Assembly (NCBI GenBank): GCA_903928685.1
Contig: CAIYRS010000050.1
Span: 1 to 64,000 of the forward strand
Direction: 5' to 3'
DNA length: 64,000 bases
From: an uncultured Methylococcaceae bacterium
GTDB taxonomy: Bacteria; Pseudomonadota; Gammaproteobacteria; Methylococcales; Methylomonadaceae
The notes under the pieces: model-generated
Database searches by the model: none
What the model saw: the letters and a program-made list of their open reading frames with translations, nothing else
Told to the model about the DNA's origin: nothing
Shown: positions 1-9,759 of the stretch, piece after piece
Position numbering within the stretch: the stretch's first letter is position 1
Layout: each line of letters begins with the position of its first letter
Translations under genes and position numbers: made by a program

Positions 1-343
1 TGCAGATATATTGCTGTTTGCCGCTGCCGGAATGGCCATTTTATCAAATCAGTGCTTTCACAAGCCTGACATCGGTAGGTGATTTTTTCTTCTATCATGT
101 GGTGAATTATCCATCATCACTATAAATTTAACCACTACCAAAAATCTTTTATACGTTCCCATTGGTCATCCCTTAAAACAGTTCGATCCATGATTTTCCA
201 AGGCAAATGGCTATTAAAACACGCCAATGGGCTTATTTGTTTAGAATTGGTTGAGAACGCCCCCTAGTTTAATGGGGAACTAAAAACCTATCCGATTACC
301 CCAACTGCACAACACGCCTTTAACCTCACGTCCCATTTTATTG
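1..343. other. Left-edge stretch without a recognisable gene
   Basis: No reading frame here looks like a real gene. One frame stays open to about position 140 but resembles no family I know, and a 25-codon frame starting near 190 is too short and featureless. It could hold the 3' remnant of a gene or mobile element cut by the window edge. I see no strong ribosome-binding site before relA, so the relA promoter, if it lies here, is not obvious. Confidence 0.4.
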
Positions 344-2455
344 ATGAAAACACCAATCGCCGCCAATGAATCTTTGCTTACTGGTTTTTCTGAACCAGAC
401 CGTCTGCAAATAGAACAAGCCTTGGCAATCGTCGCGAGCATCCCTGACGACCCCAACTACTACCGCCCCAAAGGCGTAGAAGTGGCAAACATTTTGATGT
501 CATTTCAGGTGGATTTAAAAACCATTCTTGCCGCCATCTTAAGCGATCGTCGCATTGAGCAATTACAGCCAGCAATCAACATCAAACAGCAGTTTGGCAC
601 GACCATAGCCGCCTTGGTAAGCGATGTCACTTGGCTGAATACTTATGCAGTCTATTCTTTAGATATGTCCGACCAGCCCAACCAGACGGAAATCTTGCGG
701 CGCATGTTGCTCTCCATGACCCAAGATGTCCGCTCAGTGCTCATCAAACTCGCCTACCGGATTCGGCGCTTGCAGGTTTTGCCGCATGAATCTTACGAGA
801 TGCGTAAATTTGTTGCCCAAGAAACCTTGGACATTTACGCGCCCATCGCCAACCGCATGGGCATACACCAATTAAAATGGGAACTGGAAGATTTGGCTTT
901 CCGGTACTTAAAGCCGCAATCGTACAAACGCATCGCCACGTCTTTGGCAGAAAAACGCACCGAACGCGAAACCAGCATCAGCCGCTTTATCGCCCTACTC
1001 ACAGAAAAACTTCATGAACAAGGCCTTAGCGCCGAGATTTACGGTCGCCCCAAACACATCTACAGCATTTGGAAAAAAATGCAGCACAAGCAGTTGGCTA
1101 TTGACGAACTGTACGACCTGTTAGCAGTGCGGGTTATTGTTGATAATTTAGCCAATTGCTACGGCATATTGGGGTTGGTACATGCTACTTGGCAGTATCT
1201 CCCTAAAGAATTCGACGACTACATCGCCAACCCAAAAGAAAACGGCTACCAATCATTGCACACCGTTATTCTTGATCCAGACGGCAAACGCATAGAAGTG
1301 CAAATCCGAACCAAAGCCATGCACGAATTCGCCGAGCTGGGTGTAGCCGCGCATTGGTCTTACAAAGAAGGCGGCAAACACGATGCGGCTGTCGAAAAAA
1401 GCATTGCCTCATTACGCAAACTTTTGGCAGAAAAACACAGCGATGACATCTTGCAAGAAAGTTTCCACAACCAACTTTTTGCTGATCGCGTTTATGTGCT
1501 CACCCCAAAAGGGCAACTCATCGACTTGATAAAAGGCTCGACCGTCTTAGATTTTGCCTACGCCATCCACACCGAAATAGGCCATCGTTGCCGGGGCGCA
1601 AAAGTAAACGGGCGCATAGTGCCGCTCACCCATGAATTAAAATCCGGTGAACGGGTGGAAATCCTTACCGTAAAAGAAGGTGCGCCTAACCGTAACTGGA
1701 TAGATGCCAATCTTGGCTATTTAAAATCGCCAGCCGCCATCGGCAAAGTGAAAAGTTGGTTAAAAAACCAGCAACAAAACCACAACATAGAAGCTGGCAA
1801 AAATATTCTGGATAAAGAACTGCATCGGCTGGGCATCAAATCCCCCAACCTGCAAAACCTTGCCAAACATTTTAAATTTGCGGATGAAGATAAATTATTG
1901 GAAGCCATCGGCCGCAGCGACATCAGCCCCCGGCAACTGTCTGGCTACTTTAAAATCCCCGAATTGGAAAGCCCGGTCAGCATCCACAATCCACCGAAGA
2001 AAACCACCAACAAATCCGCCATTTTGGTAAACGGTGTTGATAACATCCTCACTACCTTTGCCAGCTGCTGCGCACCCGTGCAAGGCGACGACATTATTGG
2101 CTATATTTCCCATAAAAAGGGCGTGATTGTGCATCGCAAAAATTGCGACAACCTCCAACAAATCAGCCATGAAAAACAAGTCCGTTTAGTGCAAGTCAAC
2201 TGGGGTAATAACAAAGCCAGCCATGCGGTATCGGTAATTATCCATGCGTACAGCACCCATACTTTATTGACGGATGTCACCCAGATTCTGGCGCAGGCAA
2301 AAATCCATATCACCAGTGCCAATATGGATACGCATCCTGATTTTTCGGCGACATTGAATTTAATTATTCAAATAGAAAACACCGATCAACTCAGCCAAAT
2401 TCTTAATAAAATTAGCTGCTTGCCGAATATATTTGAGGTGAAGCGTAAAATTTAA
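344..2455 (+). CDS. relA: RelA-type (p)ppGpp synthetase
   Basis: Ribosome-associated GTP pyrophosphokinase that makes (p)ppGpp from ATP and GTP/GDP in the stringent response. The domain order is that of long RelA/SpoT enzymes: a degenerate HD domain (about residues 25-180), a synthetase domain, a TGS domain (about 380-445), a zinc-finger region with an SCCAPVQGDD motif (about 573) and a C-terminal ACT domain. The synthetase carries EFDD at about residue 289, the EXDD signature of monofunctional RelA rather than the RXKD of SpoT. The hydrolase site is broken: the usual His-Asp pair reads SDRR and the later LADR reads LAYR. The protein should therefore make, not degrade, the alarmone. ATG at 344 directly follows an in-frame TTG at 341; I see no good Shine-Dalgarno for either. 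The length (703 aa) is normal for RelA. Confidence 0.95.
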   Translation: MKTPIAANESLLTGFSEPDRLQIEQALAIVASIPDDPNYYRPKGVEVANILMSFQVDLKTILAAILSDRRIEQLQPAINIKQQFGTTIAALVSDVTWLNTYAVYSLDMSDQPNQTEILRRMLLSMTQDVRSVLIKLAYRIRRLQVLPHESYEMRKFVAQETLDIYAPIANRMGIHQLKWELEDLAFRYLKPQSYKRIATSLAEKRTERETSISRFIALLTEKLHEQGLSAEIYGRPKHIYSIWKKMQHKQLAIDELYDLLAVRVIVDNLANCYGILGLVHATWQYLPKEFDDYIANPKENGYQSLHTVILDPDGKRIEVQIRTKAMHEFAELGVAAHWSYKEGGKHDAAVEKSIASLRKLLAEKHSDDILQESFHNQLFADRVYVLTPKGQLIDLIKGSTVLDFAYAIHTEIGHRCRGAKVNGRIVPLTHELKSGERVEILTVKEGAPNRNWIDANLGYLKSPAAIGKVKSWLKNQQQNHNIEAGKNILDKELHRLGIKSPNLQNLAKHFKFADEDKLLEAIGRSDISPRQLSGYFKIPELESPVSIHNPPKKTTNKSAILVNGVDNILTTFASCCAPVQGDDIIGYISHKKGVIVHRKNCDNLQQISHEKQVRLVQVNWGNNKASHAVSVIIHAYSTHTLLTDVTQILAQAKIHITSANMDTHPDFSATLNLIIQIENTDQLSQILNKISCLPNIFEVKRKI

Positions 2456-2792
2456 AATTATTGCTTATTAGTGTGAGCATTTGGTAAGCACATGATAAGT
2501 AATACTATTTAAAATCAACGTACCCAATTGACTGGATTGAATAGCGCATGTCTTTCCCGCTGTTTACTATCGCCCTACCGAACGGTTTAACCGAAATTGT
2601 TAGTCATTGAGATTCGAAGCAATTCATCATAACTATTTTATACCCAACAAACAGCGATATTACACGTTCAAGCCAGGTTCAGTTATAATGCCTGCCATTT
2701 CCAAAACCGTTTTCAGCTTTTATTAAAGTGGTAATTGGTCGTTTAGACCCAACGCTTTTGGATCACTTTTTGTAGGATTTTAGCCAGTATAT
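2456..2792. other. relA-miaB intergenic region
   Basis: A 337-bp gap with no credible gene on either strand. It contains a sigma-70-like promoter candidate about 100 bp before miaB (listed separately). No convincing rho-independent terminator follows relA. Confidence 0.5.
2660..2689 (+). promoter_or_regulatory. Candidate sigma-70 promoter for the miaB operon
   Basis: A perfect -10 hexamer TATAAT lies at 2684-2689. An imperfect -35 (TTACAC, 2660-2665) stands 18 bp upstream. The predicted transcript would have a leader of about 95 nt before miaB. This is a motif match only. Confidence 0.45.
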
Positions 2793-4148
2793 ATGACCCC
2801 AAAACTTTATATTCAAACCAACGGTTGCCAGATGAACGAGTATGACTCTGACAAAATGCGCGACGTACTCCAGGCTTCCCACGGCTTTGAATTGATTGAC
2901 GACCCTAAAAAAGCCGATGTGTTGTTGCTCAACACCTGCTCCATCCGCGAAAAAGCCCAAGAGAAAGTGTTTTCTGCTCTGGGAAAATGGCGGATCATTA
3001 AAGAAAAACGCCCCGATGTCATCATTGGTGTTGGTGGCTGTGTAGCCAGCCAAGAAGGCGCGGACCTGCAAAAACGCGCACCGTTTGTGGATATGGTTTT
3101 CGGCCCGCAAACCCTGCACCGCCTGCCGCAGCTGTTAGACCAAGTACGTAACAAACACCAACCAGTCGTGGATATTTCCTTCCCTGAAATTGAAAAGTTT
3201 GATGCCCTGCCCGCACCGCGTGCCGAAGGCGTTAAGGCTTTTGTGTCGGTGATGGAAGGTTGTAGTAAATACTGCACGTTCTGCGTTGTACCATATACCC
3301 GTGGTGAAGAAATCAGCCGTCCGTTGGATGATGTCATTGCCGAAATCACCACCTTGGCAAACCAAGGGGTGCGTGAAGTTAATTTGTTGGGGCAAAACGT
3401 TAACGCCTATCGCGGTTTGATGGATGATGGCGATATTGCCGATTTTTCTTTGTTGCTGCATTACGTTGCCGCTATCGATGGTATTGACCGCATCCGCTTC
3501 ACCACCTCACATCCGCTAGAATTCACTGATAGTTTGATTGAAGCCTTCGCCGAAATCCCCAAATTAGTCAATCACCTGCATTTGCCCGTACAAAGCGGTA
3601 GCAACTTGATTTTAAAAATGATGAAACGCGGCCATACCCGCGCGGATTATATAGAAACCATCCGCAAACTACGTTTAGTCAGGCCAGATATTTGCCTGTC
3701 TTCCGACTTTATCATTGGTTTTCCAGGTGAAACCGATGTGGAGTTTGAAGAGACTATGGCGTTTATTGAAGAGATTGGTTTCGACTTGTCATTCAGCTTC
3801 GTTTATAGCGCCCGTCCTGGTACGCCAGCGGCAGATTTGCCGGATAACGTGCCTGCTGAAGTCAAAAAACAACGCTTAGAACGCTTCCAAAAACGTATTA
3901 ATGAGATGACTACTGCCATTTCCAACAGCATGATTGGCACAACCCAACGGGTTTTAGTAGAAGGACCATCGAAAAAAAATCCCCTGCAAATGCAAGGCCG
4001 TACCGAAAACAACCGGGTCGTCAATTTCATCGGGCATCCGCGCTTAGCAGGACAATTTGTTGATGTCCATATCGCCGAAGCCTTGCCAAATTCCTTGCGG
4101 GGGCGCTTAGTCGAATCGTCTCTCGAAGCTATCAAGGCAGTAGGTTAA
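2793..4148 (+). CDS. miaB: tRNA-2-methylthio-N6-dimethylallyladenosine synthase
   Basis: Radical-SAM methylthiotransferase that adds the 2-methylthio group to i6A37 of tRNAs reading UNN codons. The N-terminal UPF0004 domain carries the three cluster cysteines C12, C49 and C83. The radical-SAM motif C157-x3-C161-x2-C164 is intact, as in E. coli MiaB. A C-terminal TRAM domain follows (about 380-445). Length 451 aa is typical. It heads a compact run: phoH starts one base after its stop, then ybeY, corC and galE follow with overlaps or gaps of a few bases. The miaB-ybeZ-ybeY-corC order is the classic gammaproteobacterial one. Confidence 0.97.
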   Translation: MTPKLYIQTNGCQMNEYDSDKMRDVLQASHGFELIDDPKKADVLLLNTCSIREKAQEKVFSALGKWRIIKEKRPDVIIGVGGCVASQEGADLQKRAPFVDMVFGPQTLHRLPQLLDQVRNKHQPVVDISFPEIEKFDALPAPRAEGVKAFVSVMEGCSKYCTFCVVPYTRGEEISRPLDDVIAEITTLANQGVREVNLLGQNVNAYRGLMDDGDIADFSLLLHYVAAIDGIDRIRFTTSHPLEFTDSLIEAFAEIPKLVNHLHLPVQSGSNLILKMMKRGHTRADYIETIRKLRLVRPDICLSSDFIIGFPGETDVEFEETMAFIEEIGFDLSFSFVYSARPGTPAADLPDNVPAEVKKQRLERFQKRINEMTTAISNSMIGTTQRVLVEGPSKKNPLQMQGRTENNRVVNFIGHPRLAGQFVDVHIAEALPNSLRGRLVESSLEAIKAVG

Positions 4149-4149
4149 T

Positions 4150-5121
4150 ATGGTTTCTAAGGAAATTGCCTTAATTCCTGACGACAGCAGCCGATTATCC
4201 AATTTTTGCGGTCAGCTGGATGCCCATTTGCGGCAAATTGAAAGTCGCCTGCAAGTGGAAATTGCCAATCGTGGCAACCAATTTAAAATCACTGGCGCTG
4301 AAGATGATACCGTCACTGCGGTTTGTGCGTTACTTCAAAAACTGTTTGAAAGCACTGAAAATGAAGAACTTACCGCAGAAGCCATTCATCTTGCCATGCA
4401 AGAATCCTCAATCGAACAAATCGTCGCCCCTCAAGAAACGCCCGCACCAGCCTTAATCAGTATTAAAACCAAGTTCGGCTTAATCAAAGGCCGTGGTGCT
4501 AACCAACAAGAATATTTAAGAAAAATAATGTCGCATGACATTAATTTTGGCGTCGGCCCAGCAGGTACAGGTAAAACCTATTTGGCAGTGGCTTGCGCGA
4601 TTGAAGCCTTGCAAACCGAACGCGTACGGAAAATCATTTTAGTGCGCCCTGCGGTGGAAGCAGGCGAAAAACTGGGGTTTTTGCCAGGCGATATGGCACA
4701 AAAAGTCGATCCTTACCTACGGCCTTTATACGATGCCCTCTATGAAATGCTGGGTTTTGAGCGTGTCGAAAAAATGATGGATAAAGGCATTATTGAAGTT
4801 GCCCCACTGGCTTTCATGCGCGGGCGCACTTTAAATGACGCTTTTATTATTCTCGACGAAGCCCAAAATACCACCACGGAACAAATCAAAATGTTTTTAA
4901 CACGGGTGGGGTTTGGCTCTACTGCTGTGGTCACTGGCGATGTCACCCAAATTGATTTGCCATCAGAAAAAATGTCCGGCTTGCGCCATGTGTTGGAAGT
5001 GTTAAAAGATGTAGAAGGCATTAGCTATACTTTCTTCAATGTACGTGATGTTGTCAGGCATCCATTGGTACAACGTATCGTCTCCGCTTATGAAGCTTAC
5101 GAGAAAAACAAATCCGCATGA
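4150..5121 (+). CDS. ybeZ: PhoH-family ATPase (YbeZ/PhoL)
   Basis: Cytosolic nucleotide-binding protein of the PhoH/PhoL family, linked to RNA metabolism and working alongside YbeY. Walker A GPAGTGKT is at about residues 136-143, and a Walker B IILDEAQN stretch lies at about 236-243. The N-terminal third is the short KH-like region typical of PhoL. The start is one base after the miaB stop, and its last bases overlap the ybeY start (ATGA), which suggests translational coupling. The length of 323 aa is normal. Its exact substrate is not established in the family. Confidence 0.95.
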   Translation: MVSKEIALIPDDSSRLSNFCGQLDAHLRQIESRLQVEIANRGNQFKITGAEDDTVTAVCALLQKLFESTENEELTAEAIHLAMQESSIEQIVAPQETPAPALISIKTKFGLIKGRGANQQEYLRKIMSHDINFGVGPAGTGKTYLAVACAIEALQTERVRKIILVRPAVEAGEKLGFLPGDMAQKVDPYLRPLYDALYEMLGFERVEKMMDKGIIEVAPLAFMRGRTLNDAFIILDEAQNTTTEQIKMFLTRVGFGSTAVVTGDVTQIDLPSEKMSGLRHVLEVLKDVEGISYTFFNVRDVVRHPLVQRIVSAYEAYEKNKSA

Positions 5122-5576
5122 ACTATCTTGAACTTCAAGTTGTTTTTGCCAGCGAAGGGCAACCGGAGCAAACCCAACTGCAACATTGGCTTGATACCGC
5201 CTTGTATGGTATCGGCAGGGATACCGAGATTGTCGTCCGCATTGTTGATGAAGCCGAAAGCGCTGAGTTGAACCATGATTACCGTGGTAAACAAGGGCCA
5301 ACTAATATCTTAAGCTTCCCTTTTGAAGCCCCAGACATCCCAGGTTTTGAATCCGAACTGTTAGGCGACTTAGTGGTTTGTGCGCCAGTTTTGGCAAAAG
5401 AAGCTATCGAACAAGGTAAACCCTTAAGCAACCACTGGGCGCACATCATTATTCACGGTGTTTTACATCTGCTCGGTTACGACCATATCGACGAAGCCGA
5501 AGCCGAAGCTATGGAAAGCCAAGAAATCGCCATTTTAGCTAAACTCGAAATACCCAATCCTTACATCACAGGTTAA
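5118..5576 (+). CDS. ybeY: Endoribonuclease YbeY, rRNA maturation
   Basis: Zinc-dependent single-strand endoribonuclease involved in 16S rRNA 3'-end maturation and late ribosome quality control. The diagnostic H-x3-H-x5-H metal motif is present as HGVLHLLGYDH (H113, H117, H123), close to the E. coli numbering. Its ATG overlaps the phoH stop by four bases. 152 aa is the normal length. Confidence 0.96.
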   Translation: MNYLELQVVFASEGQPEQTQLQHWLDTALYGIGRDTEIVVRIVDEAESAELNHDYRGKQGPTNILSFPFEAPDIPGFESELLGDLVVCAPVLAKEAIEQGKPLSNHWAHIIIHGVLHLLGYDHIDEAEAEAMESQEIAILAKLEIPNPYITG

Positions 5577-5580
5577 ACCC

Positions 5581-6423
5581 ATGAGCGAAGACCAACCTCC
5601 AAGTAGACACTCCCCACAGAAATCTTGGCTAGAAAAAATCAGCCAACTACTGACTGGGGAGCCTCAAGATATTGATGATCTTAAGGAAATTTTGCACGAA
5701 GCCCAAGAAAACCATTTATTGGAAACTGACGCTTTGGCAATGATTGAAGGCGTACTGCAAGTATCGCAAATGCGCGTTCGGGATATTATGATCCCGCGTG
5801 TGCAAATGGTGGTGGTGCCGCAGGAAGCGGAATTGGAAAGTATTTTGCCGTTGGTGGTTGAATTCGGCCATTCCCGCTATCCGGTGATTGAAGATGACCG
5901 CAGCCAAGTGGTCGGAGTTTTGTTAGCAAAAGATTTATTGGCGCGGGTATTACAAAACAAGTCGCTGACCGTGCATGAAATGATGCGCCCGGCTTGTGTC
6001 GTGCCCGAAAGCAAACGCTTAAATGTGTTGCTGAAAGAATTACGCACCAAAGGCAACCACATGGCAATCGTGGTTGATGAATACGGTCAAACCGCTGGTT
6101 TAGTGACCATTGAAGACATCTTGGAACAAATCGTCGGTGATATTGAAGATGAACACGACGAACACGAAGATGAAAATTATATTTTTAAACGCAGTGAAAC
6201 AGAGTTCATCATCAAAGCCTTAACGCCGATTGAAGAATTCGACGCTTACTTTTCCACGCATTTGACCACCGATGAATACGACACCATCGGCGGCTTTATC
6301 GTCAGCCAATTGGAACATATGCCGAATAAAGGCGAACGGCTTATCGTTGATAATTTACGTTTTGAAGTTTTAAAAGCAGACAACCGACGCATCCATTTAA
6401 TTAAACTCAAACTAACTAAATAA
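5581..6423 (+). CDS. corC: CorC/HlyC-family CBS-domain protein
   Basis: Soluble CBS-pair protein of the magnesium/cobalt efflux CorC family. Two CBS domains span roughly residues 60-190, beginning after MRVRDIMIPR, and a C-terminal transporter-associated (CorC_HlyC) domain covers about 205-280. It lacks the membrane DUF21 domain of longer homologues, as in E. coli CorC (YbeX). It sits 4 bp after ybeY in the conserved block. The apolipoprotein N-acyltransferase gene lnt, which usually follows corC, is absent here and galE takes its place. Confidence 0.92.
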   Translation: MSEDQPPSRHSPQKSWLEKISQLLTGEPQDIDDLKEILHEAQENHLLETDALAMIEGVLQVSQMRVRDIMIPRVQMVVVPQEAELESILPLVVEFGHSRYPVIEDDRSQVVGVLLAKDLLARVLQNKSLTVHEMMRPACVVPESKRLNVLLKELRTKGNHMAIVVDEYGQTAGLVTIEDILEQIVGDIEDEHDEHEDENYIFKRSETEFIIKALTPIEEFDAYFSTHLTTDEYDTIGGFIVSQLEHMPNKGERLIVDNLRFEVLKADNRRIHLIKLKLTK

Positions 6424-6424
6424 T

Positions 6425-7477
6425 ATGGCAAACAAAACAATTTTAGTAACAGGTGGTGCAGGCTATATTGGTAGCCATGCGTGTGTGGAATTACTGGAAG
6501 CGGGTTTCCAAGTGGTGGTGGTTGATAACCTCGTTAATAGCAAAGCGGAATCCTTGGCGCGGGTCGAAAAAATTACTGGCAAATCTTTGGTTTTTAAACA
6601 CTTAGATATTCGTGACAAAGCCGCGTTACAACAAGTGTTTGCAGATTACCCTATCAGTGCCGTCATCCACTTTGCTGGCTTGAAAGCGGTTGGTGAATCC
6701 TGCCAGCAACCACTGAATTATTATCATAATAATGTTTACGGCACGCTGGTATTAACAGAAGTGATGCAAGCAGCCAATGTAAAACAGTTGATATTCAGTT
6801 CCTCCGCCACGGTTTACGGCGCAGATGCCTGCAATCCTTACACTGAAGACATGCCATTGGGCGCGATAAATCCATATGGACGCTCCAAAGCGATGGTTGA
6901 AGATATTTTGCGGGATTTATCTGAAGCTGATCGCCTTAATCAGTCTACAAATCCTTGGAAAATCGCCTTATTACGCTATTTCAACCCGATTGGCGCTCAT
7001 AGCAGCGGGCTGATTGGTGAAGACCCTAATGGCATCCCCAATAATCTGTTGCCTTATGTTTCCCAAGTAGCCATTGGCAAACTGGCGCAATTATCCGTAT
7101 TTGGCGATGACTACCCTACCCCCGATGGCACCGGTATCCGCGATTACATTCATGTGGTGGATTTGGTTAAAGGCCATATTAAAGCTATCGATACCTTGGC
7201 AGGGGAGGTTTTTGCACAAGGTGGCTGCAAGGCTTACAACTTAGGGACGGGGCAAGGCTATAGCGTGTTAGATATAGTCAATGCCTTTGAGCGGGTAACA
7301 GGACGGACTATTAATTATAAAATTGCCCCGCGTCGGGCTGGTGATTTAGCGGAATGTTTCGCAAATCCTGCGCTGGCTTTAGAAGAGCTAGGATGGCAAG
7401 TAGAAAAAGGACTGGATGATATGGTTGCCGATACTTGGCATTGGCAGAGTAACAACCCGAATGGTTACGAAGCGTAA
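6425..7477 (+). CDS. galE: UDP-glucose 4-epimerase
   Basis: Extended short-chain dehydrogenase interconverting UDP-glucose and UDP-galactose with bound NAD. The N-terminal Rossmann motif GGAGYIG is at residues 10-16, the SSSATVYG segment at about 125, and the catalytic Y151-x3-K155. 350 aa is a usual GalE length. The gene begins one base after the corC stop, so it is probably cotranscribed with the miaB group, though the functional link is loose: UDP-galactose serves surface polysaccharides. A bidirectional terminator follows. Confidence 0.94.
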   Translation: MANKTILVTGGAGYIGSHACVELLEAGFQVVVVDNLVNSKAESLARVEKITGKSLVFKHLDIRDKAALQQVFADYPISAVIHFAGLKAVGESCQQPLNYYHNNVYGTLVLTEVMQAANVKQLIFSSSATVYGADACNPYTEDMPLGAINPYGRSKAMVEDILRDLSEADRLNQSTNPWKIALLRYFNPIGAHSSGLIGEDPNGIPNNLLPYVSQVAIGKLAQLSVFGDDYPTPDGTGIRDYIHVVDLVKGHIKAIDTLAGEVFAQGGCKAYNLGTGQGYSVLDIVNAFERVTGRTINYKIAPRRAGDLAECFANPALALEELGWQVEKGLDDMVADTWHWQSNNPNGYEA

Positions 7478-7490
7478 TTAGATCAAGCTT

Positions 7491-7520
7491 TTAGAGTCCA
7501 AAACAAGTTTTGGACTCTAA
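7491..7520. terminator. Bidirectional terminator between galE and cmoA
   Basis: A perfect inverted repeat with 14-bp arms (TTAGAGTCCAAAAC and its complement) around a 2-nt loop lies between the convergent ends of galE and cmoA. It has no long T tract, so its strength is uncertain. The palindrome at 43658-43681 has a related core. Confidence 0.6.
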
Positions 7521-7528
7521 TTTCAACC

Positions 7529-8269
7529 TCAGGCTTTAACAGCCATCATGCAAGCAAAATTAAACCATTGGAAATAAGTATCCATTTGTTTAAACCCCAC
7601 TTTTGCCAACAAAGTATAGTTTTCATCCAAACGGTACGGCACTAAGACATTTTCCAAAGCTTCTCGTTTGCGCTGGTTTTCAGCATCGGTATAACCGCTT
7701 TGGGATTTTTTGAATTGCAGATAATGGTCGATATATAGGCGATTGAAAAACGTGTCTTTAGCAAGCACTTTTTCTGATAGCAGTAAAATGCCGCCAGGAT
7801 TTAAGGCCGAATACACGTTGGCTAACAAAGCTTCACGGTCAATAGGCCGGACAAATTGCAATGCCCAATTTAGGATAACCACATCGGTAGGCGGTAAAGC
7901 CTGCAATCCGGTTAAATCGGCTAGATTTAAATCCACCAACCCTGCCGCGATCTGCGTAGCCAATTTTTGCTCGGCTTTGGCAAGCATCGGTTCAGAATTG
8001 TCATATCCCAACAAGCGGGTATCAGCAGGACAGCGCGGATGCCCGCTCAGATAAGCCAAAGTTGTTCCTGTAGAGCAACCTAAATCACAAATTACCCCGC
8101 CTGTTGCTGGCAAGAAATCCATAATAAGATCGGCTTGAATGCGTTGGATTTCATGATAAAACGGCACACTTCGGGAAACCATATCATCAAAAACCTCAGC
8201 AACCCGTTCGTCAAAAGCAAAATCTTGGCTTTTGTTAATGGTTTGAAATAAGGTGTCTTGCTGACCCAT
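7529..8269 (-). CDS. cmoA: Carboxy-S-adenosyl-L-methionine synthase
   Basis: SAM-dependent enzyme converting SAM and prephenate to carboxy-SAM, which CmoB uses to build 5-oxyacetyluridine at tRNA position 34. The N-terminus (DTLFQ, FDERVAEVFDDMV) and the SAM motif CDLGCSTG are characteristic of CmoA, and 246 aa matches the family. The usual partner cmoB is not adjacent. The gene starts 3 bp after the malQ stop on the minus strand, which could place it at the tail of the glycogen unit by position only. Confidence 0.93.
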   Translation of the reverse strand: MGQQDTLFQTINKSQDFAFDERVAEVFDDMVSRSVPFYHEIQRIQADLIMDFLPATGGVICDLGCSTGTTLAYLSGHPRCPADTRLLGYDNSEPMLAKAEQKLATQIAAGLVDLNLADLTGLQALPPTDVVILNWALQFVRPIDREALLANVYSALNPGGILLLSEKVLAKDTFFNRLYIDHYLQFKKSQSGYTDAENQRKREALENVLVPYRLDENYTLLAKVGFKQMDTYFQWFNFACMMAVKA

Positions 8270-8271
8270 AA

Positions 8272-9750
8272 CTACGGCTTACGGTTGAACATATTTATCA
8301 AATGTGCCAAGCGCCCTACCCGATCAGACGACAACTGCTCCCATTGAAAACGCCAATGCCAATTGCCAGAAGTTGTACCCGGCGTGTTCATGCGGTGTTC
8401 CGAACCTAATTCCAAAATATCTTGCATGGGAATTATCGCCAAGTTAGCAACTGACGCCAACGCTGCTTGCACCAAAGCGCAATGTAAACTGGTCGCCGGA
8501 TTACCTAAATAATCATAGACGTAGCGTCTTTCATCGTCATTCAAATGGGCTGCCCAACCTGCGGTGGTATCGTTATCGTGGGTGCCGGTATAAACCACGC
8601 AATTATGCACATGGTTGATTGGTAAATACGGATTGTCGTGACCACCGCCAAAAGCGAACTGCAGAATTTTCATTCCCGGCAAATCAAATTCATCCCGTAA
8701 GGCTTCGACTTCATCGGTAATAATCCCCAAATCTTCGGCGACTAAAGGAATGGCGCTGATTTCATTTTGTATGGCACTTAATAAGGCCCGGCCTGGTGCT
8801 TTTACCCATTCACCGATTTGCGCGGTGGGTTCGCTAGCAGGAATTTCCCATGCGGCTTCCAAGCCACGGAAGTGGTCGATGCGTAAAATATCAAACTGCT
8901 CTAATTGGGTGTGCATACGCTCCAACCACCAATTAAAGCCCGTTTTTTTCAAGAACAGCCAGTTATAGTGTGGATTTCCCCAACGTTGTCCGGTTGCAGA
9001 AAAATAATCGGGCGGCACGCCAGCAACCACCGACATTTCACCATTATCATCCAGCTTAAATACTTCGCGGTTTGCCCAAACATCGGCGCTATCGTAGGAG
9101 ACAAAAATGGGGATGTCGCCAAACAACAAAATACCGCGTTGATTGGCATAGCTTTTTAACGCCATCCATTGCTGGAAGAATACAAATTGCTCAAATTTAA
9201 TGGTCGCTATTGCTTGCTCTAAACGCTTGATAAAAACTTTAAGAGTTTTGGTGTCGCGTTCTTTGTAAGCATCAGGCCATTGATTCCAGCATTGCTGCCC
9301 GAATTCATTCCTCAAGGTCATAAATAAGGCGAAATCATCTAACCAAAAGGCTTTCTGCTCGCAAAAACTAGCAAATAATTCTTTATCATGCTTATCTGCA
9401 CGTTCCAAAAAACCTGCAAAGGCTTTTGATATTAAACAGCTTTTATTAAATTTAGCTGTGCCTTCGCATTCAAGGCATTTTTCTTCAACAAGTAACCAAT
9501 TTTTATCGACTAACCAATCAATGTTTATTAATTCCGGATTTCCGGCATGGGCGGATAGACATTGGTACGGAGAACCATCTGCATGGGTAACACCAAGCGG
9601 CAAGGTTTGCCAGACCGTCACCCCTGTGTGATGCAAAAAATCGACAAACCGATAGGCATCCGAGCCTAAATCGCCAGTTATGCCTTCGCCAGGTAATGAG
9701 GTGATATGCAGCAACACGCCTGCACGACGTTTATTTAGAAGTTCATTCAC
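8272..9750 (-). CDS. malQ: 4-alpha-glucanotransferase (amylomaltase, GH77)
   Basis: Disproportionating enzyme that transfers maltooligosaccharide units between alpha-1,4-glucans. GH77 signatures are visible: an N-terminal ITSLPG segment, the nucleophile Asp in RIDHFRG, and the acid/base Glu in VAEDLG. 492 aa is typical of the short bacterial form without an extra N-terminal domain. It is the third gene of the minus unit glgC-GH57-malQ, 9 bp after the GH57 gene, which suggests it reshapes glucans during glycogen synthesis or breakdown. Confidence 0.95.
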   Translation of the reverse strand: MNELLNKRRAGVLLHITSLPGEGITGDLGSDAYRFVDFLHHTGVTVWQTLPLGVTHADGSPYQCLSAHAGNPELINIDWLVDKNWLLVEEKCLECEGTAKFNKSCLISKAFAGFLERADKHDKELFASFCEQKAFWLDDFALFMTLRNEFGQQCWNQWPDAYKERDTKTLKVFIKRLEQAIATIKFEQFVFFQQWMALKSYANQRGILLFGDIPIFVSYDSADVWANREVFKLDDNGEMSVVAGVPPDYFSATGQRWGNPHYNWLFLKKTGFNWWLERMHTQLEQFDILRIDHFRGLEAAWEIPASEPTAQIGEWVKAPGRALLSAIQNEISAIPLVAEDLGIITDEVEALRDEFDLPGMKILQFAFGGGHDNPYLPINHVHNCVVYTGTHDNDTTAGWAAHLNDDERRYVYDYLGNPATSLHCALVQAALASVANLAIIPMQDILELGSEHRMNTPGTTSGNWHWRFQWEQLSSDRVGRLAHLINMFNRKP

Positions 9751-9759
9751 AAAATAATC

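Noticed and set aside
2763-3352. Overlapping minus-strand frames in miaB
   Set aside because: Shadows of miaB; no ribosome-binding sites or family resemblance.
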